A stretch of 64,000 nucleotides of DNA from assembly GCF_035688975.1 (NCBI RefSeq), contig NZ_DASSMH010000051.1, positions 5,126 to 69,125 on the forward strand, given 5' to 3'. The first letter of the stretch is position 1, and each line of letters begins with the position of its first letter. The notes under the pieces are model-generated. The model was given only the letters and a program-made list of their open reading frames with translations, was not told the DNA's origin and ran no database searches. The DNA comes from CALMNV01 sp035688975. Its GTDB lineage: Bacteria > Actinomycetota > Actinomycetes > Actinomycetales > Dermatophilaceae. Positions 16,859 through 25,150 of the stretch are shown here, piece after piece. A program made the translations under genes and the position numbers.

Positions 16859-19156
16859 ATGGAGGGTCCAGACATCACCTTCGCCGAGGCCGTCATCGAC
16901 AACGGCTCCCTCGGCACGAAGACGGTCCGGTTCGAGACCGGCCGGCTGGCCAAGCAGGCCGGGGGCGCCGTCACGGCATACCTCTTCGACGAGACGATCG
17001 ACGACGGCACCGTGCTGCTGTCCACCACCTCCGCGGGCAAGACGCCCAAGGACCAGTTCGACTTCTTCCCGCTCACGGTGGACGTCGAGGAGCGCATGTA
17101 TGCCGTGGGGCGGATCCCCGGCTCGTTCTTCCGTCGCGAGGGCCGCCCGTCCACCGACGCGATCCTCACCTGCCGCCTCATCGACCGACCGCTGCGCCCG
17201 ACGTTCAAGAAGGGCCTGCGCAACGAGGTGCAGGTCATCATCTCGGTGTTCGCCCTGAACCCCGACCACCAGTACGACGTGCTCGCCATCAACGCCGCGT
17301 CGGCCTCGACGCAGATCTCGGGCCTGCCCTTCTCCGGCCCGATCGGCGGGGTGCGCGTGGGCCTCATCGACGGCCAGTGGGTCGCCTTCCCGCACTTCTC
17401 GGACGCGGAGCGCTCGGTCTTCGACATGGTCGTGGCCGGCCGCGTCGTCAAGGACAAGGACGGCAACGACGACGTCGCCATCATGATGGTCGAGGCGGAG
17501 TCGACCGAGGCCACGTGGAACCTCGTCAAGAACGAGGCCAAGCAGGCCCCGACCGAGGACGTCGTGGCTGAGGGTCTCGAGGCCTCGAAGGCATTCATCA
17601 AGCTCCTCTGCGACGCGCAGGCCGAGCTCGCGGCCAAGGCCGCCAAGCCCGTGCAGGACTTCCCGGTCTTCCTCGACTACGAGGAGGACGCCTACGCCGC
17701 CGTCGAGGCCGCGGTGTCCGATGACGCCGCCGCCGCGCTGCGGATCCCGGCCAAGACCGAGCGCGAGGACCGGCTCGACGAGATCAAGAGCGCCATGAAG
17801 GCGCAGCTCGCCGAGTCGTTCGCGGGCCGCGAGAAGGAGCTGTCGGCCGCCTTCCGCGCGGTGCAGAAGAAGCTCGTCCGCCAGCGGATCCTGCGCGACA
17901 AGGTCCGCATCGACGGCCGTGGCCTGGCCGACATCCGCGCCCTCGGGGCCGAGGTCGAGGTCCTGCCGCGCGTGCACGGCTCGGCCATCTTCGAGCGTGG
18001 CGAGACCCAGATCCTGGGCGTCACGACCCTCAACATGCTCAAGATGGAGCAGCAGCTGGACACGCTGAGCCCCGTCACGCGCAAGCGCTACATGCACAAC
18101 TACAACTTCCCGCCCTACAGCACCGGTGAGACCGGCCGCGTCGGGTCGCCCAAGCGCCGCGAGATCGGCCACGGCGCGCTGGCGGAGCGGGCCCTGATGC
18201 CCGTCCTGCCGACGCGTGAGGAGTTCCCCTACGCGATCCGTCAGGTGTCCGAGGCCCTGTCGTCCAACGGGTCCACGTCGATGGGCTCGGTCTGCGCCTC
18301 GACCCTCTCGCTGCTCAACGCCGGTGTGCCGCTGCGCGCCCCGGTCGCGGGCATCGCGATGGGCCTCGTCTCCGACGAGATCGTGAACGAGGACGGCGAG
18401 AAGGTCACGGCGTATGCCGCCCTCACCGACATCCTCGGGGCCGAGGACGCGTTCGGCGACATGGACTTCAAGGTCGCCGGCACCAAGCAGTTCGTCACGG
18501 CCATCCAGCTCGACACGAAGCTCGACGGCATCCCGGCCTCCGTCCTCGCCGCGGCGCTGAACCAGGCACGGGATGCGCGGCTGCACATCCTCGACGTCAT
18601 GGCCGAGGCCATCGACGTGCCCGACGAGATGAGCCCCTTCGCGCCGCGGATCATCACGGTGAAGGTGCCGGTCGACAAGATCGGTGAGGTCATCGGCCCG
18701 AAGGGCAAGATGATCAACCAGATCCAGGACGACACGGGCGCCGACATCTCCATCGAGGACGACGGCACCGTCTACATCGGAGCCGTCGACGGTCCGTCGG
18801 CCGAGGCGGCTCGCGCCGCGGTCAACGCCATCGCGAACCCGCAGATGCCGGAGGTCGGGGAGCGCTTCCTCGGCACGGTCGTCAAGACGACCACCTTCGG
18901 GGCGTTCGTCTCGCTGCTCCCCGGCAAGGACGGCCTGCTGCACATCTCCGAGGTGCGCAAGCTCGTCGGCGGCAAGCGGATCGACAGCGTCGACGACGTC
19001 GTCAAGATCGGCCAGAAGATCCAGGTCGAGCTCAAGGAGATCGACCCGCGTGGCAAGCTCTCGCTCGCCGCGGTCCTGCCGGACGGCGAGGGCGACGCGG
19101 GAGGCGACGGCGGCGCTTCCACGACCGAGGACACCGAGCCCGCGGCCGTCATCTGA
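16859..19156 (+). CDS. pnp: Polynucleotide phosphorylase / guanosine pentaphosphate synthetase
   Basis: 3'-5' phosphorolytic exoribonuclease and RNA-tailing enzyme. 765 residues: first RNase PH domain with RREGRPSTDAILTCRLIDRP near 97, an all-helical linker, second RNase PH domain with TGETGRVGSPKRREIGHGAL near 420, KH domain VGEVIGPKGKMINQIQDDTG near 607, and S1 domain FLGTVVKTTTFGAFVSLLPG near 669. The actinobacterial enzyme has also been called GPSI. Leader hairpins and a purine-rich stretch precede the ATG. The M16 peptidase gene that often follows pnp in actinobacteria is absent. Confidence 0.97.
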   Translation: MEGPDITFAEAVIDNGSLGTKTVRFETGRLAKQAGGAVTAYLFDETIDDGTVLLSTTSAGKTPKDQFDFFPLTVDVEERMYAVGRIPGSFFRREGRPSTDAILTCRLIDRPLRPTFKKGLRNEVQVIISVFALNPDHQYDVLAINAASASTQISGLPFSGPIGGVRVGLIDGQWVAFPHFSDAERSVFDMVVAGRVVKDKDGNDDVAIMMVEAESTEATWNLVKNEAKQAPTEDVVAEGLEASKAFIKLLCDAQAELAAKAAKPVQDFPVFLDYEEDAYAAVEAAVSDDAAAALRIPAKTEREDRLDEIKSAMKAQLAESFAGREKELSAAFRAVQKKLVRQRILRDKVRIDGRGLADIRALGAEVEVLPRVHGSAIFERGETQILGVTTLNMLKMEQQLDTLSPVTRKRYMHNYNFPPYSTGETGRVGSPKRREIGHGALAERALMPVLPTREEFPYAIRQVSEALSSNGSTSMGSVCASTLSLLNAGVPLRAPVAGIAMGLVSDEIVNEDGEKVTAYAALTDILGAEDAFGDMDFKVAGTKQFVTAIQLDTKLDGIPASVLAAALNQARDARLHILDVMAEAIDVPDEMSPFAPRIITVKVPVDKIGEVIGPKGKMINQIQDDTGADISIEDDGTVYIGAVDGPSAEAARAAVNAIANPQMPEVGERFLGTVVKTTTFGAFVSLLPGKDGLLHISEVRKLVGGKRIDSVDDVVKIGQKIQVELKEIDPRGKLSLAAVLPDGEGDAGGDGGASTTEDTEPAAVI

Positions 19157-19171
19157 CGGACGAGCGCCGAC

Positions 19172-19206
19172 GCGGCCCGGTGCCCCCACGGGGGGTGCCG
19201 GGCCGC
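19172..19206. terminator. Bidirectional terminator, pnp/lipoprotein
   Basis: GCGGCCCGG..CCCCC / GGGGG..CCGGGCCGC forms a 16-bp stem with two G-U wobble pairs and a three-base loop. It ends one base before the stop codon of the convergent lipoprotein gene. Confidence 0.75.
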
Positions 19207-20574
19207 TCAGCGTGTGTTGCCGGTGTGGCCGAGGGAGAAGCGCCCCGGCTGCGGCCACACGAGCAGTCCATGCGGCCCCGCATCGGTGGGGATCCGGTGC
19301 AGGAGCCTGCCGGTCCGGGTGTCGATGACGTAGACCTCCGCGGTGTACCGGCCGGTCAGCCACAGCTCGGAGCCGTCCGCCGAGATCCCGCCCATGTCGG
19401 GGGTGGCCCGCCCGGGGAGCCGCCAGGTCGCGACGAGCGAGTTGCTCGCGGCGTCGAAGACGCCGACCGAGCCGGCGTCCCGGTTCGTGACGAAGACCCG
19501 CCTGCCGTCCCGGGACGGGTAGACGCCGTGCGTGCCGAGCCCCGTGGGCACGAAGTGGTGCACCGACCGCCTCGCCGCGTCGACGAACCACACGCCGTTG
19601 CGCAGCATGTCGGCGACCATGAACCACCTGCCGTCCGGCGTGAGCCTCACGTCCTGGGGCATGGCTGACGCGCCGGCCACCAGCTGGGACTTCGGTCCGG
19701 GCATGAGGTGCGCGTGTGCGGGCGGCGTGGCGCCGGGTGTCCGTATGCCGTTGAGGTCGAGCACCTGCAGGACCTTCGTGGCGCCCGCGTCGAGGACGAG
19801 GAGACGGCCGTTGAACTCGCAGCTGACGAGGAGGTGGCGCAGGTCGGCGGTGTAGTCGGCGTGGTTGACCCCCGCACACATCGGCACGGGGACCGAGCGG
19901 AGCAGCCGCATGGTCCTGGGGTCGCGCACGTCGATGGCCCGGAACCGGGAGGCCATCACCAGGGCGGACCGACCGTCCGGGGTGAAGTAGAGGTTGTAGG
20001 GGTCTCGGGCCGCCACCGGACTGCCCGGCCGGCCGGTCGACGGGTCGATGGGCGTGAGCGCGTCCCCCGCGTCGGAGTTGACCCACAGCCGGCCGAGGTC
20101 CCACGACGGCACGACGTGCTCCGGCGAGGCCGCCACCGGGAGGCGCGCGACCACGCGGTACGTCGTGGGGTCGATGACCTGCACCGTGCCGGAGAGCTGG
20201 TTGGGCACGTAGACGAGTCGCTTCGCCCGCAGGGCCGCACCCGTGAGGTGGCCCGCGCCAGCACCGGCATACGGATGCAGTCCCTGCACGACGCTGCTGG
20301 TGCGCGGGACCGGAGCGGCAGGCGCGCCGGTCCCGGAGGGCGGCCCCGCGGCGGCGGCGCGGTCGCCGGCAGAGGGCACGCCCGTCGACGGGCGACCAGC
20401 GACCGCGGTTGCGTCGCACGAGGCCACGGCGAGCGCGGCGGCCACCGCGAGGACCACGGTCGGCAGCCACGTGCGGCGTCGGGCCCGCCCTCGGGGGCCT
20501 GCACCATGCCGGCATACCCGAGGTGGTGGCTCACGATGGGACCGGCCCGCAGGGCGCCGCTTGCCTGACCGCAC
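19207..20574 (-). CDS. Exported YncE-like beta-propeller lipoprotein
   Basis: 455 residues from a GTG at 20574. An Arg-rich start (RGRARRRTW) and hydrophobic core LPTVVLAVAAALAVASC form a lipoprotein signal with Cys at the cleavage site, near residue 46. The mature part is a run of propeller blades of the YVTN/YncE type, seen as LVYVPNQLSGTVQVIDPTTY, VFVTNRDAGSVGVFDAAS and VYVIDTRTGRLLHRI. Such proteins bind ligands or partners outside the membrane; function is unknown. Start choice is the weakest point, since no ATG exists in frame and the longer open frame only reads through the 42-bp repeats. Confidence 0.8.
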   Translation of the reverse strand: MRSGKRRPAGRSHREPPPRVCRHGAGPRGRARRRTWLPTVVLAVAAALAVASCDATAVAGRPSTGVPSAGDRAAAAGPPSGTGAPAAPVPRTSSVVQGLHPYAGAGAGHLTGAALRAKRLVYVPNQLSGTVQVIDPTTYRVVARLPVAASPEHVVPSWDLGRLWVNSDAGDALTPIDPSTGRPGSPVAARDPYNLYFTPDGRSALVMASRFRAIDVRDPRTMRLLRSVPVPMCAGVNHADYTADLRHLLVSCEFNGRLLVLDAGATKVLQVLDLNGIRTPGATPPAHAHLMPGPKSQLVAGASAMPQDVRLTPDGRWFMVADMLRNGVWFVDAARRSVHHFVPTGLGTHGVYPSRDGRRVFVTNRDAGSVGVFDAASNSLVATWRLPGRATPDMGGISADGSELWLTGRYTAEVYVIDTRTGRLLHRIPTDAGPHGLLVWPQPGRFSLGHTGNTR

Positions 20575-20601
20575 ATTGTGATTCTGACGGATCGTGGGCC
20601 C

Positions 20602-20877
20602 CCTCCCCGGTCGAGTGGCCACTTTCGTCCCGGGGGCAGCCCCCCTCCCCGGTCGAGTGGCCACTTTCGTCCCAGGTGCAGCCCCACTCCCTGGTCGAGT
20701 GGCCACTTTCGTCCCGGGGGGCGCCCCGCTCCGGTCGAGTGGCCACTTTGGTACAGGGCTGCATGTGCGGAAGTGGCCAGTCGACGGGGTCTTGGCTCGG
20801 CGGGATGTGCACAAGTGGCCAGTCGACGGGGTCTTGGCTCGGCGGGTTGTGCACAAGTGGCCAGTCGACGGGGTGGG
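20602..20877. repeat. 42-bp repeat array, four direct plus three inverted units
   Basis: Four copies containing GGTCGAGTGGCCACTT start at 20609, 20651, 20693 and 20733 (spacing 42, 42, 40). They are followed by three copies in the opposite orientation containing AAGTGGCCAGTCGAC at 20771, 20813 and 20855 (spacing 42, 42). The core of the forward units, AGTGGCCACT, is itself a 10-bp palindrome. The array fills the space between the divergent lipoprotein and dapB genes, a stretch with no credible gene. A second cluster of the same family is at 60826-60996. Confidence 0.95.
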
Positions 20878-20923
20878 GCAGGCCGCGGCGGCGACCTCGA
20901 GGTGCGGAGGTTTCGGGCCTCAC

Positions 20924-20929
20924 TACGCT
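20924..20929 (+). promoter_or_regulatory. Putative dapB -10 box, leaderless start
   Basis: TACGCT lies six bases before the dapB ATG, with no Shine-Dalgarno sequence. Confidence 0.45.
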
Positions 20930-20935
20930 GACGGG

Positions 20936-21736
20936 ATGAGCGAGGCGAAGCAGGTCGAGGAGCAGCCCGGCACGAGAGCGGCCACCGTGTCGGTGATCGG
21001 GGCGGGCGGTCGCATGGGCTCGGAGGTATGCCGCGCGATCGAGGCCGCCGAGGGCCTGCGGCTCGTCGGCCGGTTCGACGACGGCGACGACCTCGGCGAC
21101 CTCGCGGGGGCCGACGTCGTCGTCGAGTTCACCGTGCCCGACGCGTCCCCCGCGAACGTCGCACACTGCGTCGAGCGGGGGGCGCACGTCGTGGTCGGCA
21201 CGACCGGCTGGGACGACGCCCGGCTCGAGGCCCTCCGGCAGCAGCTCGCAGCCGCCGGGCCGGCGCGCACGGGCGGCGGGGTCGGCGTGCTCATCGCGCC
21301 GAACTTCGCGATCGGCGCCATCCTGATGATGTCCTTCGCCGCCCAGGCGGCGCGGTTCTACGAGTCGGTCGAGGTCATCGAGCTGCACCACCCCGACAAG
21401 GTGGACGCGCCCTCGGGGACCGCGGCGCGCACGGCCCGGCTCCTCGGGGAGGCGCGCGCCCAGGCCGGTCTGGGCCCCGTGCCCGACGCGACGACGCACG
21501 ATCCGGGCGGTGCGCGCGGGAGCCGCGTGGACGGCATACCCGTCCACTCCGTGCGCCTGCGCGGGCTCGTGGCGCACCAGGAGGTGCTGCTCGGCAACGC
21601 GGGCGAGGCGCTGACGATCCGGCACGACTCCTTCGAGCGGGCCTCGTTCATGCCGGGAGTGCTCGAGGGGGTGCGGCGGGTCGCCGACCACCCCGGGCTC
21701 ACCGTGGGACTCGAGCACTACCTCGGCCTGCGCTGA
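20936..21736 (+). CDS. dapB: 4-hydroxy-tetrahydrodipicolinate reductase
   Basis: Second committed step of the diaminopimelate/lysine pathway, NAD(P)H dependent. 266 residues: nucleotide-binding VIGAGGRMGSEV near residue 19, TTGWDD near 90, and the substrate motif ELHHPDKVDAPSGTA near 146-160 with the catalytic His pair and Lys. Expected upstream extension is only repeat sequence. The pathway partners dapA and dapF are also in this window. The 3' end, including the stop, is duplicated in tandem. Confidence 0.96.
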   Translation: MSEAKQVEEQPGTRAATVSVIGAGGRMGSEVCRAIEAAEGLRLVGRFDDGDDLGDLAGADVVVEFTVPDASPANVAHCVERGAHVVVGTTGWDDARLEALRQQLAAAGPARTGGGVGVLIAPNFAIGAILMMSFAAQAARFYESVEVIELHHPDKVDAPSGTAARTARLLGEARAQAGLGPVPDATTHDPGGARGSRVDGIPVHSVRLRGLVAHQEVLLGNAGEALTIRHDSFERASFMPGVLEGVRRVADHPGLTVGLEHYLGLR

Positions 21737-21752
21737 GCGGCCTGCGCTGAGC
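21725..21752. repeat. 14-bp tandem duplication covering the dapB stop
   Basis: GGCCTGCGCTGAGC, which contains the dapB stop codon, occurs twice without a gap and a third copy begins (GGCC). Confidence 0.9.
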
Positions 21753-21827
21753 GGCCCGAGCCGGGGCTTGTCCCACCCGCGGCCGGGGCGGAGACTTGGG
21801 CGCAACGACGACGTGAGGAGCACGACG

Positions 21828-21956
21828 ATGGACGTCCAGCATCGCGACCAGGCCGCAACCACGACGGGCGCCTGCACGTGCGAGAACTGCCCGCCCGGCT
21901 GCACCTGCGAGAACTGCACGTGCGCCGACTGCACGTGCGAGGACTGCAGCCACTGA
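21828..21956 (+). CDS. 42-residue Cys-rich metallothionein-like protein
   Basis: Ten of 42 residues are Cys, arranged as four short units of the type CTCENC, CTCENC, CTCADC, CTCEDC after an 11-residue Cys-free start. Regular C-x-C and C-x-x-C spacing with few other bulky residues is typical of metal-binding metallothioneins, so binding of Zn, Cu or Cd is a reasonable inference. GAGGAG lies nine bases before the ATG. It stands alone between dapB and the opposing lut operon. It does not match the mycobacterial MymT pattern. Confidence 0.75.
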   Translation: MDVQHRDQAATTTGACTCENCPPGCTCENCTCADCTCEDCSH

Positions 21957-21974
21957 GCCGGGCGAAGCGTCTGC

Positions 21975-22643
21975 TCAGCCGGCGCCGGGCGGGTCGACGA
22001 GCACCACGTGCAGGGTCCGTGGGCCGTGCACGCCCTCGACCCGGTCGAGCTCGATGTCGCTCGTCGCGCTCGGGCCGCTGATCCAGGTGAGGGGGCGGCC
22101 AGCCAGCACGGCCTCCCGCAGGCGGGCGACGGCCTCTGGCACGTCGGCGACGACCTGGTCGGCGCGCACGACGAGCAGGTGCGCGTCCGGCACGAGGGTC
22201 AGCCGCCGGGCGCCCTGGCCGGCCGAGTGGTCGAGGACGATGGTGCCGGTGGTGGCGATGCCGACGGTCGCCTCGGTGACGACCGCGTCGACGTCCTCGA
22301 GCAGGGCGTGCTCGGTCACGTCGTGCTCGTGGGTCACCGTGATGCCCGCGCCGGCGATCGCCTCGACCCAGTCGTCGGGCAGCCCGCGGGGCACGACGAC
22401 GCGCCGTATGCCGTGCCCGGACAGCGCGGCTGCGACGGCCGCGGCCTCCTGCCCGGGGCGGGCGCGCTCCACGACCGAGCGGTAGTCCGCGACCCGCTCG
22501 ACGAACAGGTCGAGGACGGCATCCGGGTCGGTCGGCACGGGCAGGCCCGGGGTCCGCGGGGGCCCGTCGGTGCGGGGATGATGCGTGCCCGGGACCTGCA
22601 GGGCAGACCGGATCCGCTCGAGGACCTCCTCCCGCGCGCTCAC
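21975..22643 (-). CDS. lutC: Lactate utilization protein LutC
   Basis: LUD-domain subunit of the iron-sulfur L-lactate dehydrogenase complex LutABC. 222 residues, with the family-typical EATVGIATTGTIVLDHSAGQ near 125 and LTWISGPSATSDIELDRVEG near 184. The GTG at 22643 overlaps the lutB stop as GTGA and has GAGGAGG six bases upstream, which decides the start. Last gene of the minus-strand run that begins at 26558. Confidence 0.94.
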   Translation of the reverse strand: MSAREEVLERIRSALQVPGTHHPRTDGPPRTPGLPVPTDPDAVLDLFVERVADYRSVVERARPGQEAAAVAAALSGHGIRRVVVPRGLPDDWVEAIAGAGITVTHEHDVTEHALLEDVDAVVTEATVGIATTGTIVLDHSAGQGARRLTLVPDAHLLVVRADQVVADVPEAVARLREAVLAGRPLTWISGPSATSDIELDRVEGVHGPRTLHVVLVDPPGAG

Positions 22644-24088
22644 GCCCGACCTCCTCGGTTCGCGGCCCACCATTGGCGGAAGGTCTCCTTGGGTGGCGCC
22701 GGGGCGTCACGCGCGTCGCTCCAGGCCGACAGCGGCCACGGCAGGCGGCCCAGCGACGGACGCCCGCCGAGCAGGCGACCGACGGTGGTGGCTGGGTTCT
22801 GGGCCTTCTCCAGCCGCCCGGCCTTGGACAGCGTGAACGCTCCGGCCCTCATCGCCAGGCCCTCGGCCGTCGGCCGGCCGCCCCGGTGGTCGTCGACGAC
22901 CTTGGTGCGCAGGTGCACGAGCAGGTCGGGGATCTCGATGCGCACGGGGCACACGTCGAAGCAGGCGCCGCACAGGGTCGAGGCGTAGGGCAGGGACTGC
23001 TCGAGCGCGCCCTGCCGGCCCCGCAGCTGGGGACCGAGGACGGCGCCGATGGGGCCGGGGTAGACCGAGCCGTAGGCCACGCCACCGACCCGCTCGTAGA
23101 CCGGGCACACGTTGAGGCAGGCCGAGCAGCGGATGCACCGCAGCGCCTGGCGCCCGACCGGGTCGGCGAGGACGTTGGTGCGCCCGTTGTCGACGAGGAC
23201 GACGTGCACGTCCTGCGGCCCGTCGCCCTCGGTCGCCCCGGTCCACATGGACGTGTAGGGGTTCATCCGCTCGCCGGTGCTCGACCGGGGGAGGAGCTGG
23301 AGGAAGACGGCGAGGTCCTCCCACGTCGGCACGAGCTTCTCGATCCCGACGACGGAGATGAGGGTCTCCGGGAGGGTCAGGCACATCCGGCCGTTGCCCT
23401 CCGACTCGACGACGACGAGGGTGCCGGTCTCGGCGACGGCGAAGTTGGCGCCGCTCACCGCCACCTTGGCGCGCAGGAACTTCTCGCGCAGATGGAGCCG
23501 GGCGGCCTCGGCGAGCCGGGCCGGCTCGTCGCTGAGGTCCTCCGGGGCCGGGCGCCCCACCTTGCCCATCTCGCGCCGGAAGACCTCCCGGACCTCGGAG
23601 CGGTTGCGGTGGATGGCCGGGACGAGGATGTGGCTCGGCAGGTCGTCGCCGAGCTGGACGATGAGCTCCGCGAGATCGGTCTCCCACGCGGCGATCCCCG
23701 CTGCCTCGAGCGCCTGGTTGAGCTCGATCTCCACGGTGGCCATCGACTTGACCTTGACGACCTCGTCGGCCCCGGTGGCCCGGACGAGATCGACGACGAT
23801 CGCGTTGGCCTCGGCCGCGTCGCGGGCCCAGTGCACCGTCGCGCCGGCGTCGGTGAGCCGGGCCTCGAGCTCGAGCAGGTAGGTGTCGAGGTGCGCGAGC
23901 ACGCGGTCCTTGGTCTCGGCTGCCTTGACCCGCAGGTCCTCCCAGTCGCCGACCTCCCCGACGACCCTGGCCCGCTTCGTGCGGATCGTCGCCGTCGCGT
24001 GGGCGAGGTTGCGGCGCAGCTGCGTGTCTGCGAGCGCCTTGCGGGCGCCCTCCTGGAACTTCGGCAGGCCCACGAAGGTGCGGCTCAT
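22640..24088 (-). CDS. lutB: Lactate utilization iron-sulfur protein LutB
   Basis: 482 residues. An N-terminal LUD domain (VVKVKSMATVEIELNQAL near 111, ETGTLVVVESEGNGR near 214) is followed by a 4Fe-4S ferredoxin region with CIRCSACLNVCPVY near 313 and CGACFDVCPVRI near 365. With LutA and LutC it oxidises lactate to pyruvate. The ATG at 24088 overlaps the lutA stop. Upstream open frame is shadow of lutA. Confidence 0.96.
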   Translation of the reverse strand: MSRTFVGLPKFQEGARKALADTQLRRNLAHATATIRTKRARVVGEVGDWEDLRVKAAETKDRVLAHLDTYLLELEARLTDAGATVHWARDAAEANAIVVDLVRATGADEVVKVKSMATVEIELNQALEAAGIAAWETDLAELIVQLGDDLPSHILVPAIHRNRSEVREVFRREMGKVGRPAPEDLSDEPARLAEAARLHLREKFLRAKVAVSGANFAVAETGTLVVVESEGNGRMCLTLPETLISVVGIEKLVPTWEDLAVFLQLLPRSSTGERMNPYTSMWTGATEGDGPQDVHVVLVDNGRTNVLADPVGRQALRCIRCSACLNVCPVYERVGGVAYGSVYPGPIGAVLGPQLRGRQGALEQSLPYASTLCGACFDVCPVRIEIPDLLVHLRTKVVDDHRGGRPTAEGLAMRAGAFTLSKAGRLEKAQNPATTVGRLLGGRPSLGRLPWPLSAWSDARDAPAPPKETFRQWWAANRGGRA

Positions 24089-24825
24089 TCCCCGTCCTCC
24101 TCGGTCGCGGCCAGGACCTCGGCCAGGTGCAGCGTCCGCACGCCGGCGCGCTGCCGATGCAGCAGGCCCCCGATGTGCGCGAGGCACGAGTTGTCGCCCG
24201 CGACGAGGACCTCGGCGCCCGTCTCGCGGACGTGCCGGGCCTTGTCCGCCCCCATCGCGACGGAGACGTCGGCGTTCTTCATCGCGAAGGTCCCCCCGAA
24301 GCCGCAGCACTCCTCCGCCGCGGGCAGCTCCACGAGGTCGATGCCCCGCACGGCACGCAGCAGCCGCAGCGGCCGGTCGCCGACGCGGATCATCCGCAGC
24401 GAGTGGCAGGTCGGGTGGTAGGTCACCCGGTGGGGGAAGTAGGCGCCGACGTCGGTGACGCCGAGCACGTCGACGAGGAACTCGGTGAGCTCGTACACCT
24501 TGGGCACCACCTCGCCGACCGCGGCCTCGAGTCCGGGGTCGGCCGCTCTCCGGGCGAGGCCGGCGTGCTGCTCGCGGATCGAGCCGGTGCAGGATCCCGA
24601 CGGCACGACGACGGCGTCGTAGGACGCGAACACGTCGACGAAGGACCGCACGAGCGGGATGGCCTCCGCGGCATACCCGGTGTTGGTGAACATCTGGCCG
24701 CAGCAGGTCTGTGCGCGGGGGAACTCGACCCTGCAGCCGAGCCGCTCGAGCAGGGTCACGACGGCCTTGGGCGTCGAGGGCCACATCGTGTCGTTGAAGC
24801 ACGTGGCGAACAGAGCGACTCTCAC
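24085..24825 (-). CDS. lutA: Lactate utilization protein LutA (CCG domain)
   Basis: Cys-rich CCG-domain subunit of LutABC. About 246 residues with FATCFND at the start, AQTCCGQMF near 38, YHPTCHSLRM near 142 and AEECCGFGGTF near 179, the two CCG motifs that ligate iron-sulfur or bind quinone. The GTG at 24825 is preferred because a TAGCGT box lies seven bases before it; an in-frame GTG three codons upstream (24834) is the alternative. The azlD stop codon lies within this box. Confidence 0.94.
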   Translation of the reverse strand: MRVALFATCFNDTMWPSTPKAVVTLLERLGCRVEFPRAQTCCGQMFTNTGYAAEAIPLVRSFVDVFASYDAVVVPSGSCTGSIREQHAGLARRAADPGLEAAVGEVVPKVYELTEFLVDVLGVTDVGAYFPHRVTYHPTCHSLRMIRVGDRPLRLLRAVRGIDLVELPAAEECCGFGGTFAMKNADVSVAMGADKARHVRETGAEVLVAGDNSCLAHIGGLLHRQRAGVRTLHLAEVLAATEEDGE

Positions 24826-24832
24826 GGCCGAC

Positions 24833-24838
24833 ACGCTA
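24833..24838 (-). promoter_or_regulatory. Putative lutA -10 box overlapping the azlD stop
   Basis: Read on the minus strand, TAGCGT starts with the TAG stop of azlD and ends seven bases before the GTG at 24825. It would let lutABC be transcribed separately from azlCD as a leaderless message. Confidence 0.45.
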
Positions 24839-25150
24839 CTGCCAACCGAGCGCGCGCAGGCCGGCAGCCGTCACCGCACCGGCCACGACGACGACGATGA
24901 ACGGCGCGCGGAGCAGGAGCGCGGCCACGGCCACGCCGACCGCCGCGAGGCGCGCGTCGAGCACCGGTGCGCCGCCGTGCCCGGTCAGGGCCTGGGTGGC
25001 GACGAGCGCGGCGAGCAGCGCGACGGGCAGGGCCGCGGTCACCCGTCTCGTCCGCTGGCCGGTGAGCAGCGCGCGCGGCACGAGGTGCCCGGCGAGCTTG
25101 AGCGAGAAGGCGATCCCCGAGGCCACGAGGACGGCGGTCCACTGGCTCAC
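24836..25150 (-). CDS. azlD: AzlD-family branched-chain amino acid exporter subunit
   Basis: 104 residues with three hydrophobic helices (TAVLVASGIAFSLKLAGHLV, ALPVALLAALVATQAL, FIVVVVAGAVTAAGL). Small partner of AzlC in the LIV-E type exporter for branched-chain amino acids. The GTG at 25150 overlaps the azlC stop, so the two are coupled. Confidence 0.88.
   Translation of the reverse strand: MSQWTAVLVASGIAFSLKLAGHLVPRALLTGQRTRRVTAALPVALLAALVATQALTGHGGAPVLDARLAAVGVAVAALLLRAPFIVVVVAGAVTAAGLRALGWQ

Noticed and set aside
16712..20515. Minus-strand open frame of over 1200 codons opposite pnp
   Set aside because: Composition (runs of Arg, Asp, Gly, His) is that of a reversed high-G+C gene, and the plus strand carries an unmistakable pnp.
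20602..20877. CRISPR array
   Set aside because: Units flip orientation, the spacers are near-identical, and no cas genes are present.
20531..21934. Long minus-strand frame through the 42-bp repeats and dapB
   Set aside because: Repeats give peptide repeats such as KVATRP by chance; dapB on the plus strand explains the rest.
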